Part shown: positions 34,452 through 41,247 of the stretch, piece by piece | How positions within the stretch are numbered: position 1 is the first letter of the stretch | How the letters are laid out: the number at the start of each line of letters is the position of its first letter | The notes under the pieces: model-generated | What the model was told of the DNA's origin: nothing | What the model saw: only the letters and a program-made list of their open reading frames with translations | The model's database searches: none | From: Lachnotalea glycerini | GTDB taxonomy: Bacteria; Bacillota; Clostridia; Lachnospirales; Lachnospiraceae | DNA length: 64,000 nucleotides | Assembly: GCF_003201285.1 (NCBI RefSeq) | Contig: NZ_QICS01000012.1 | Coordinates: forward strand, 1-64,000 | Reading direction: 5' to 3' | Translations under genes and position numbers: made by a program

Positions 34452-35324
34452 TTGAGGTCAGAACAGGAAATGTATCAATTGATTTTAGAAACTGCAGAGA
34501 AAGACAAACGGATTTTGGCAGTATATATGAATGGATCCAGAACAAATGAAAATGTTTCTAAAGATATCTTTCAAGACTATGATATCGTTTTTGTGGTCAG
34601 TGAAACAGCTGAGTTTATCAAAGATAAAGAGTGGATTCAGCAATTTGGTGAGATTTTATATATGCAATATCCAGAAGAGTCCCCAGATTATCCAAGTGAT
34701 AAAGAGAATTTTTATGGATGGCTGATACAGTTTGCAGATGGGAATCGACTTGACTTGCATGTTGAGACCGTAAAGCATGTGAGAGAACATATAGGAGATG
34801 ATAAACTTTGTAAAATTCTTCTCGATAAAAATGCAATTCTTCCTGATGTGTATGAATCTACGGATAAAGATTATTGGGTAAAAAAACCGACCAAAGAGCA
34901 ATATTTATGCGTTTGTAATGAGTTTTGGTGGTGCTTGAATAATGTTGCAAAGGGATTGTGGAGAGAAGAGATGCCCTATGTGCAGGATATGGTGAATTAT
35001 CATGTGCGAAAGCAATTGGAAAAAATGTTATCTTGGAAAGTTGGAACACTTACGAACTTTTCGGTTAGCATTGGAAAATCGGGAAAGTATATGCACCGAT
35101 GGATTGATAAACAAGAGTGGGAAATCTATTTATCTACCTATTTTACAGGTAGAGTACCAGAAGCATGGGATGCAGTAATGACTATGTGTGGTTTGTTTGA
35201 ACAGGTGGCGCTTTATGTAGGTGATAAATTAGAATACCAATATAATGAACTTGAGGGTAAAAATGCACGAAGTTTCTTAGAACACGTGAGACAGCTTCCG
35301 AAAGATGCAAAGGAAGTTTATTAG
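34452..35324 (+). CDS. AadE-like aminoglycoside 6-adenylyltransferase
   Basis: This 290-residue ANT(6)-family protein starts at TTG, 5 nt after GAGGTG, and reads MRSEQEMYQLILETAEKDKR. The nucleotidyltransferase signature MNGSRTN...FQDYDIVFVV holds the metal-binding Asp pair, and the acidic NRLDLHVET supplies the third. The C-terminal substrate-binding helical region is complete (PYVQDMVNYHVRKQLEKML). The family adenylylates streptomycin at the 6-hydroxyl; intrinsic homologues with weak or no activity exist, so resistance is possible but not shown. It lies near the far end of the rpsI element. Confidence 0.8.
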   Translation: MRSEQEMYQLILETAEKDKRILAVYMNGSRTNENVSKDIFQDYDIVFVVSETAEFIKDKEWIQQFGEILYMQYPEESPDYPSDKENFYGWLIQFADGNRLDLHVETVKHVREHIGDDKLCKILLDKNAILPDVYESTDKDYWVKKPTKEQYLCVCNEFWWCLNNVAKGLWREEMPYVQDMVNYHVRKQLEKMLSWKVGTLTNFSVSIGKSGKYMHRWIDKQEWEIYLSTYFTGRVPEAWDAVMTMCGLFEQVALYVGDKLEYQYNELEGKNARSFLEHVRQLPKDAKEVY

Positions 35325-35436
35325 ATTGTAATAGAAGTATACTTGGGGGACATATGACACTGGGTAATACACCCACAAGTAACACAACCACTCAAAACCT
35401 CAGTATCTAAGCCACTTCCAGCCCCACATTCTCTTT

Positions 35437-35448
35437 TCAAAGAGATAA
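35437..35448 (+). repeat. Putative attR core (copy of the rpsI 3' end)
   Basis: TCAAAGAGATAA here is identical to 30590-30601. A strong terminator starts 24 nt further on and could be the original rpsI terminator moved away by the insertion. Confidence 0.5.
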
Positions 35449-35471
35449 AAAGATACACAATTCAAACAATT

Positions 35472-35512
35472 CAGAAACCCAGCAAATGCCTATATTTGTT
35501 GGGTTTCTTTTA
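35472..35512 (+). terminator. Terminator, possibly the displaced rplM-rpsI terminator
   Basis: AGAAACCCAGCAAAT and ATTTGTTGGGTTTCT form a near-perfect 15-bp stem followed by TTT. Its place just after the rpsI-end repeat suggests it belonged to the ribosomal operon. Confidence 0.8.
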
Positions 35513-35795
35513 ATTTCATTTTTCTATGAAATCTATTTTGATAATATACAGTAATTAATATCTTATTATATATTATATTGATTTAAACTGATTGTACCTA
35601 ACGTACTGTGACGTAATAAAAAATTGTGGGTGTGAAACGTATGCCAACAATGAACAATACAAACCCATCATTTCTGGGCTTTTACACTTACAAACAAAAT
35701 GTATAAACATAAACAAAAATAATAACAATATGACTACAAATATATAAATATAGTATAAAAAGTATGAAAATAACAAAAAATGTATAACTATAATG

Positions 35796-35824
35796 TTGAC
35801 ATATGCAGACATATGCTATAATAT
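35796..35824 (+). promoter_or_regulatory. Promoter of the GH64 gene with a 10-bp tandem repeat
   Basis: TTGACA (35796-35801) is followed by TATAAT (35817-35822, 15-nt spacer) or TAATAT (35819-35824, 17-nt spacer). The spacer consists of GACATATGCA repeated with a 10-bp period, a possible operator. The remaining gap (35513-35978) shows no gene, only AT-rich leader. Confidence 0.6.
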
Positions 35825-35978
35825 GTAAAATAAATTTGAATAAAAAAATTTTATGAATGAGTTATTGTAACAAGATAATGGATGTATATAGTAATTTCTT
35901 TCTGGGTAATTGCAGCGCTTACGCTTACCATAGAGGAATATACATTTTCACACTAATGTTTAAAGGGGAGGTAACAAG

Positions 35979-37268
35979 GTGAATTTAAAAAAAGTAATAT
36001 GTACAATAGCAGCAACTTTGTTGGTAACATCAATGATACCAAATCAAATTAGTTTTGCTAACGAAAGCGTTAATAGCGATCTAACTTTTAGTACTAGTGA
36101 CAACCAGAAATCCAGCGTTGAATTGCTAGATGAAGGGGATTATAAGGTAATGGCTCAGCACAGCGGAAAAGTTTTAACTGTGCCTTACACTACGTCTGAT
36201 GAGGGGGCTCAATTGCAGCAGTGTAGTAATGACGGGTCAGATGCGCAGAGATGGATTTTTACGTTGGGTTCTTCAAATTCGGGAGATAATTCTATTTATT
36301 CGATACCAGCATCTTCGATACCAAATCCAACTGATAATGGGGTTAGTGTAAAGGTTATGAATGGAACCAATGGTGCTTTTTCAGACGATCAAATTTATTG
36401 GGGAGTCATTGGTATCAATCCGGCTAATAACACTTGGAGTTATTTGGATATATCAGGAAATTTAATACCGATTTCAACAGCTTTGAATGATGCTTCGGGT
36501 CATTTGACTAAGAATGGCGTTAACTATGCAAATATTTATCATACAGTAAGTGAAGCTTCATGGGTTAATCTTCCTAAAATAACCTCAGGAAGAATGTTTC
36601 TTAGTGTTGGTTCTCCATGTTATATCAAAACATATGATAGTGGCTTTGCAGGACCTGATATAAATAATGCGACAGATCCGAACAGAGATATCTATTTTGA
36701 TTTTGTTGAATTTACAGTAGATGCCAGTGGATACCATGGTAATACCACAAGAGTTGACCAGTTTGGTTTTCCTATTCAGCATAGGCTTGTAAACAAAGCC
36801 GGTAATTATGACCAAGTAGTTGGAGAGTTGGAAACGGAAACTCGCGAAGGGTTGTTTTTGAAATATCAAAACGAGGTACCGTATGAATTTAAGTCACTTG
36901 GTGTCTTACAGGCTCCTTATAGAATTGTGTGCCCAATAAGTGGACCATTTAATACTGGAGGTACCTATGAAAATTACTTTGCCAGTTATACAAGTATACC
37001 TACAAGAGATATTCTTTTAGGAATTAATGGTGCAAGCAATGCTCAAACTTGTGCAGCATTAAATAGACATATTTATAATGACACGGCAAACTGGAATACA
37101 GTTAGTATGTACTATCAGGCAACTCCGGCAAATTATTATGCTAAATTCTGGCATGATCATAGTATAAACGAATTGGCTTATGGCTTCTGTTATGATGATG
37201 TAAATGGACAAGCTTCTTATCTTGAAGTTGCTGATCCCAAAGGGTTAATTATCAGAGTAGGCTGGTAA
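35979..37268 (+). CDS. Secreted GH64 beta-1,3-glucanase with a ricin-lectin-like N-terminus
   Basis: This 429-residue exported protein starts at GTG (GGGGAGG upstream), with a signal peptide of ~30 residues ending near SFA. Residues ~45-95 look like one ricin/CBM13 repeat (HSGKVLTVPY...DAQRWIF). From about 150 the thaumatin-like GH64 domain follows. Likely catalytic acids are E244 (FDFVEFT) and D260 (TRVDQFG); their 16-residue spacing matches the Glu/Asp pair I recall from the laminaripentaose-producing enzyme. The terminal GFCYDDVNGQ...IRVGW is typical. It would cut laminarin or fungal beta-1,3-glucan outside the cell. Confidence 0.8.
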   Translation: MNLKKVICTIAATLLVTSMIPNQISFANESVNSDLTFSTSDNQKSSVELLDEGDYKVMAQHSGKVLTVPYTTSDEGAQLQQCSNDGSDAQRWIFTLGSSNSGDNSIYSIPASSIPNPTDNGVSVKVMNGTNGAFSDDQIYWGVIGINPANNTWSYLDISGNLIPISTALNDASGHLTKNGVNYANIYHTVSEASWVNLPKITSGRMFLSVGSPCYIKTYDSGFAGPDINNATDPNRDIYFDFVEFTVDASGYHGNTTRVDQFGFPIQHRLVNKAGNYDQVVGELETETREGLFLKYQNEVPYEFKSLGVLQAPYRIVCPISGPFNTGGTYENYFASYTSIPTRDILLGINGASNAQTCAALNRHIYNDTANWNTVSMYYQATPANYYAKFWHDHSINELAYGFCYDDVNGQASYLEVADPKGLIIRVGW

Positions 37269-37311
37269 TGATAATCTTTCAAGATTTTATTTAATTATTG
37301 AAGGGGTAACA

Positions 37312-37371
37312 ATGTTAAAAAGAAGGATAATATCCGATGCAGTTAATGGGGATGAGTTTTTTCTTGAGTAA
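37312..37371 (+). pseudogene. Short relic, possibly a sigma-factor N-terminus
   Basis: AAGGGG precedes MLKRRIISDAVNGDEFFLE-stop. 'AVNGDEFFLE' resembles region 2 entry of ECF sigma factors (A-xGD-xAF-xL). The next ~180 nt carries no consistent continuation, so only a decayed start remains. Speculative. Confidence 0.25.
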
Positions 37372-37578
37372 TTGGTCAGAGAATTACTGGAACGCTGCAA
37401 CAGTTGACAGTATGATTTGTTGTGATTTAGACAAAGGTTCTGTATTATAGGAGATACACCTGATATATGGAAGACTTTTACGTTATCCAATATACATTAA
37501 ATATTTGTGATTTCTTCCATAATGAAAGGTTTATTATTAAAAAAGGAACAACATAGTACAGAATAATTCTAAGTTTTA

Positions 37579-37595
37579 TGGTAACCTAGTTACCA
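37579..37595. promoter_or_regulatory. Palindrome TGGTAACCTAGTTACCA
   Basis: A dyad with perfect 7-bp arms around CTA lies 36 nt before the leader peptide gene. MerR-type operators look like this, but no MerR gene is in the window. Confidence 0.5.
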
Positions 37596-37630
37596 GTTGT
37601 TTGAATATTGTTATAGGAGGATTCTATTAT

Positions 37631-37657
37631 ATGAGAAAATTTATTATTTTTGCATAG
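37631..37657 (+). CDS. Leader peptide 1 (8 codons, MRKFIIFA)
   Basis: AGGAGG at 37615-37620 lies 10 nt before an ATG that opens an 8-codon frame ending at TAG. The last two codons (TTT GCA) and the stop lie in the 5' arm of hairpin A. A second copy of this arrangement is at 38137-38163 and ends in the same FA-stop. The peptide is too short for a separate job, so a regulatory translation role is inferred. Confidence 0.55.
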   Translation: MRKFIIFA

Positions 37658-37727
37658 CATAGCTATTGCAATTATTAATATGAAATTTGTTATAGCTATT
37701 GCGAACCTAAAGGATTAAAAATTTAGG
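37650..37727 (+). promoter_or_regulatory. Attenuator-like leader RNA, copy 1
   Basis: Hairpin A pairs 37650-37658 with 37662-37671 (9 bp, one bulge) across the leader stop codon. The alternative hairpin B pairs 37657-37666 with 37692-37702 (10 bp, one bulge); the two exclude each other. CCTAAA (37706-37711) can further pair with TTTAGG (37722-37727), covering part of the ribosome site of the gene at 37736. Copy 2 keeps both hairpins although the bases differ. Confidence 0.6.
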
Positions 37728-37735
37728 AGGCAAAT

Positions 37736-38002
37736 ATGGGCTATAGAAAAGCAGAAGAGATTCTGCCTATGGAAATCATAGAGTTAATACAAAGATATGT
37801 GGATGGGGAAAATATTTATATTCCCAGGAAAGAAAATCAAAGAAAAGAATGGGGTAATAAAACTTTGATACGGCAAGAATTGGAAAAAAGAAATGTTCAG
37901 ATATTTACTGACTTTCAAAATGGCTATAAAGTTCATGCTTTATCAATAAAGTATTTTTTATCGGAGAAAAGCATTCAACGTATTTTGCGAAAAATGAAAT
38001 AA
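37736..38002 (+). CDS. CD3324-family small helix-turn-helix protein
   Basis: This 88-residue protein reads MGYRKAEEILPMEIIELIQR, then GENIYIPRKENQRKEWGN, with a C-terminal HTH (YFLSEKSIQRILRKMK). It matches the clostridial family annotated 'CD3324 family protein', probably DNA-binding, with unknown targets. AGGAGG precedes the ATG. It sits behind attenuator-like leader 1 and ahead of a terminator, so it is its own transcription unit. Confidence 0.7.
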   Translation: MGYRKAEEILPMEIIELIQRYVDGENIYIPRKENQRKEWGNKTLIRQELEKRNVQIFTDFQNGYKVHALSIKYFLSEKSIQRILRKMK

Positions 38003-38015
38003 ATACTGTTATATA

Positions 38016-38058
38016 TGAGCTGATTGCAAATCAAATTGTAATTGGCTCATTTTTTTTT
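38016..38058 (+). terminator. Terminator after the CD3324-like gene
   Basis: TGAGC (38016-38020) pairs with GCTCA (38045-38049) with further inner pairs, followed by nine T residues. Confidence 0.75.
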
Positions 38059-38136
38059 ATAAAAATGTTTAAGGTAGAAATTAAATGCAATACCTTCTAA
38101 ACTTAAATAAGCAATTAATATTAGGAGGAATATTTT

Positions 38137-38163
38137 ATGACTACACCAGTTTGTTTTGCATAG
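38137..38163 (+). CDS. Leader peptide 2 (8 codons, MTTPVCFA)
   Basis: AGGAGG at 38123-38128 lies 8 nt before the ATG; the frame ends at TAG after eight codons. As in copy 1, the last codons TTT GCA and the stop form the 5' arm of a hairpin. The peptide sequences differ except for the terminal FA, while the RNA structure is kept. Confidence 0.55.
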   Translation: MTTPVCFA

Positions 38164-38212
38164 CAAAGGCTATTGCAAATAAAAATCAAATGATTATGTA
38201 ATAGCACTTTGC
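38155..38212 (+). promoter_or_regulatory. Attenuator-like leader RNA, copy 2
   Basis: Hairpin A pairs 38155-38164 with 38169-38179 (10 bp, one bulge, loop AAAG). Hairpin B pairs 38163-38174 with 38200-38212 (12 bp, one bulge). Both use the same middle segment, so only one can form. A ribosome stalled at the leader stop would block A and favour B. The downstream gene has its own AAGGAG at 38233-38238. Confidence 0.6.
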
Positions 38213-38245
38213 AAATCCATTCATTAATTTTTAAGGAGATGTAAA

Positions 38246-38842
38246 ATGAGCTATTTAAGAAAAATAGAATATACAATAACACCAAAGGAATCCTTTAAAA
38301 TTTTAAGAAATTGTTCGGGATGTGGATGCAAAACAATATTTCATAACACAAATAGCTTTCGTGTAAATGCAAATGGAAGTAAAATAGATGTATGGTTGAT
38401 TTATCAATGTATAAAATGTAAACATACTAATAATTTGACAGTATATGAAAGATGCAGACCAGAGTCCATATTACAAGAAGAATATGAGGGATATTTAAGT
38501 AATTGCAATAAATTAGCGTTTGAGTATGGAACAGATAGTCAGTTTTTTGCCAAAAATAGAGTAGAAGTCGATTGGTCAAATATTAAGTATATTATTAATA
38601 GAAAAAATGATATGCTATTGGAAACAGATCAAATTTTTCATGAAGGTGATTTATTAGTAGTTAACAACAGTTATGCATTGAAAATACGAACTGATAAAGT
38701 AGTATCTGAGATATTAAATCTTACTAGATCTGAGCTCAAAAGATTGGAAAAGTCGGGTATAATTGTTGTGACAAAAGAAAAACAAGAACATAAAATAATG
38801 GTTGAAATAAAGGGAGAGTTATATAGTGATAGAACAATATGA
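38246..38842 (+). CDS. DUF1062 protein with zinc-ribbon cysteines
   Basis: This 198-residue protein begins MSYLRKIEYTITPKESFKIL. It has CSGCGCKTIF and a second pair in QCIKCKHT, so a zinc ribbon spans residues ~24-65. The phrase FRVNANGSKIDVWLIYQC is characteristic of DUF1062. Function is unknown. It follows attenuator-like leader 2 and overlaps the GNAT gene by 17 nt, so the two are probably made together. Confidence 0.75.
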   Translation: MSYLRKIEYTITPKESFKILRNCSGCGCKTIFHNTNSFRVNANGSKIDVWLIYQCIKCKHTNNLTVYERCRPESILQEEYEGYLSNCNKLAFEYGTDSQFFAKNRVEVDWSNIKYIINRKNDMLLETDQIFHEGDLLVVNNSYALKIRTDKVVSEILNLTRSELKRLEKSGIIVVTKEKQEHKIMVEIKGELYSDRTI

Positions 38843-39722
38843 GGTAAGAAAAAGTTACAGACAGAATGAGATTTTAAGAAAAAGCTTTAATGAGTTGGCA
38901 AGTGGTATCTTTGGTATCAATTTTGAAGATTGGTATAAAAATGGATATTGGACAGATAAATACAATCCATATTCTATTGTTACAGAGAATAAAGTTGTGG
39001 CTAACGTTTCTGTAAACAAAATGGAATTTATATCCAATGGAAAAAGAGTAAAATATTTGCAGCTTGGTACAGTTATGACAGATAAAAAATATCGCAATAT
39101 GGGATTTATAAAAACAATCATGCAGGAGATTGAAAAGGATTATTATGACATTGTTGATGGTATTTATCTTTTTGCCAATGACAGTGTATTGCAGTTTTAT
39201 CCTAAATTTGGATATAAAAAAAGTACAGAATATCAGTACTCCAAAGTAATATCTAATAAATTTAATGAAGTTGGTATGGCGAGGGACAAGCAGGCTCGAC
39301 AAATCCAAATGAACAATAAAGAAGAATGGTCATTATTCGAGAAAGCAATAGAAAACTCTGTAAACAACTGTGCATTTGAAATGAAAAATAACAAGGAATT
39401 AATTATGTTTTATGTTACACAATTTATGAAGAACAATGTTTACTATGTTGAAAATGAAAGTGCCTATGTCATTGCAGAAAACAATGAAGACGAACTATTT
39501 TTACATAATATTTTTTCAGGAAAAATAGTAAACGTGGATTCAATTGTTGAAGCATTCGGTTATGATATTAGTAAAGTGGTACTTGGTTTTACTCCATTAA
39601 TCAATCAAGGATATCAAGTTGAGAAGTTATGCAAAAACAATACAACATTATTTTTGAAAGGCAAAGGTTTTGACTTATTTGAAGAAAAGGAATATATATT
39701 TCCAACTTTATCTCATGCATAG
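38826..39722 (+). CDS. GNAT-family N-acetyltransferase
   Basis: This 298-residue protein starts at GTG within the end of the DUF1062 gene. The N-terminal half has the acetyl-CoA fold with VKYLQLGTVMTDKKYRNMGFI, a Q/RxxGxG/A-like site whose last Gly is replaced by Phe (RNMGFIKT). The C-terminal half is a second, less conserved domain, as in Eis-like or clostridial two-domain GNATs. The substrate is unknown. Coupling to an attenuator-type leader would fit a stress or antibiotic response. Confidence 0.75.
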   Translation: MIEQYEVRKSYRQNEILRKSFNELASGIFGINFEDWYKNGYWTDKYNPYSIVTENKVVANVSVNKMEFISNGKRVKYLQLGTVMTDKKYRNMGFIKTIMQEIEKDYYDIVDGIYLFANDSVLQFYPKFGYKKSTEYQYSKVISNKFNEVGMARDKQARQIQMNNKEEWSLFEKAIENSVNNCAFEMKNNKELIMFYVTQFMKNNVYYVENESAYVIAENNEDELFLHNIFSGKIVNVDSIVEAFGYDISKVVLGFTPLINQGYQVEKLCKNNTTLFLKGKGFDLFEEKEYIFPTLSHA

Positions 39723-39827
39723 AACAGTTTTTAGTATTATAATTGGTATCTTGACATTGTCAAAGCTGTTAGGTAAACTTCAAAGAGGTGTCATAAAGAT
39801 TTATTTTTAGAAGAAAGAGGAAAACAT

Positions 39828-40238
39828 ATGATATGCAGAACATTTGAAAACAATACATTAAAGCAATATAAATACGTTGTTATTTTATCAAAATATAATG
39901 GTAAAATATTATTAAGCAGACATAAGGAAAGAACAACTTGGGAAACACAGGGCGGACATATAGAAGCTGGTGAGACTCCGATTGAAGCAGCGAAGCGAGA
40001 ATTATATGAAGAGTCAGGCTCAGTTGAATTTGATATAGAGCCATTATGTGATTATTGGGCAGGAAATCCGGATACCAATCAAGGAGCAAATGGAATGGTA
40101 TTTATAGCAGATATACATAAAATTGGAGAGATTCCGGAAAGTGAAATGTCAGAGGTAAAGACTTTTGATATCTTGCCAGAAAATCTTACATATCCAGCAA
40201 TTGCATCAGCTCTTTTTGCAAAGATTGGAGTTGCCTAG
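39828..40238 (+). CDS. Nudix hydrolase
   Basis: This 136-residue protein has the complete Nudix box at residues 42-64 (GGHIEAGETPIEAAKRELYE followed by ESG), which binds Mg2+ and cleaves nucleoside diphosphate-X compounds. The N-terminus (CRTFENNTLKQYKYVVIL) is typical of short clostridial members. Its substrate is not predictable. AAAGAGG precedes the ATG. Confidence 0.85.
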   Translation: MICRTFENNTLKQYKYVVILSKYNGKILLSRHKERTTWETQGGHIEAGETPIEAAKRELYEESGSVEFDIEPLCDYWAGNPDTNQGANGMVFIADIHKIGEIPESEMSEVKTFDILPENLTYPAIASALFAKIGVA

Positions 40239-40310
40239 CAAGTAAAAAACTTGCAGTTAACTTTACGAAGATAGTCATTTAGTTTAAACTAATAGAAGAA
40301 AGGAAAGGTT

Positions 40311-41054
40311 ATGAACAATCTCTTTTTACAAAACATATGTATTGACTGGAATAAGATTAGCAATGAAAGTTATTTAAGGCTTATTCCTGCGCTTAGTTCT
40401 TTGACCCAACTCTCATTTAACGAAAATATTACATTTTTTGTTGGAGAGAATGGTTCCGGAAAATCAACATTGCTAGAGGGTATTGCTGTTGCATATGGCT
40501 TCAATGCAGAAGGTGGTACGCTAAACTATAATTTTTCTACGTATGAATCTCACTCTGAGCTTCATAATGCGATTAATCTTTCAAAAGGCTTTCGAAAAGC
40601 GAAATCAAACTATTTTTTGCGTGCTGAAAGTTTTTATAATGTAGCAAGCAAAGCGGAAGATTATCGAGATGGTGATCCAAAGGAGATTTACTATGCTAGA
40701 TATGGTGGAAAATCACTACATGAGCAATCTCATGGTGAAAGTTTTCTCGCTCTTATCGAGGGGAACTTTGTTAACAATGGTTTTTATATATTAGATGAAC
40801 CAGAAGCCGCTTTATCACCACAACGACAGCTTTCATTGCTAATTGATATTGTGAATTTATCAAAAGCGGGTTCACAGTTCATTATTGCTAGTCATTCCCC
40901 TATTCTATTAGGAATTCCGAATTCTAATATTGTATCATTTGATGATGAAAAGATACATTCATGCACATATGAAGAAACGGATAGCTATCAGATTACCGAA
41001 ATGTTCGTAAACAATAGAGAGCGTCTTTTGAACAGCCTATTATCCGACTCATGA
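40311..41054 (+). CDS. AAA/ABC-type ATPase of unknown role
   Basis: This is a 247-residue single-domain ATPase. Walker A is GENGSGKS (45-52), the signature-like motif is SHGES and Walker B is FYILDEPEAALSP; the H-loop is ASHSPIL. The type (AAA_21-like, YbbL/RecF-like) occurs alone in many Firmicutes as a predicted ATP-binding protein without membrane partner. It ends the accessory gene run 37.7-41 kb. Confidence 0.7.
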   Translation: MNNLFLQNICIDWNKISNESYLRLIPALSSLTQLSFNENITFFVGENGSGKSTLLEGIAVAYGFNAEGGTLNYNFSTYESHSELHNAINLSKGFRKAKSNYFLRAESFYNVASKAEDYRDGDPKEIYYARYGGKSLHEQSHGESFLALIEGNFVNNGFYILDEPEAALSPQRQLSLLIDIVNLSKAGSQFIIASHSPILLGIPNSNIVSFDDEKIHSCTYEETDSYQITEMFVNNRERLLNSLLSDS

Positions 41055-41174
41055 TAAGTAGTTAGACCGCAGACACTTTATATTGAAAATTTTTCTGTAA
41101 AACTTAAAAGCGGATAAAATTGTACAAAAGTTTTAATAAAAATATAAAAAAATACGTATAATTAACCAAATATG

Positions 41175-41203
41175 TTGAAAGATACAGACAATAATGGTAT
41201 TAT
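41175..41203 (+). promoter_or_regulatory. Promoter of the pectinesterase gene
   Basis: TTGAAA (41175-41180), 17 nt, TATTAT (41198-41203), 45 nt before the ATG. Confidence 0.65.
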
Positions 41204-41247
41204 GTAATTATTTATATTGTATCTAACAAATTATAAGGGGGTTAATT

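Noticed and set aside
35573-35812. 79-codon minus-strand frame before the GH64 gene
   Set aside because: It overlaps the promoter region and translates AT-rich DNA into Ile/Phe/Tyr-rich sequence without domain features.
35900-35940. cre-like catabolite site (GCGCTTACGC) before the GH64 gene
   Set aside because: The spacing and flanks do not match the CcpA consensus on either strand.
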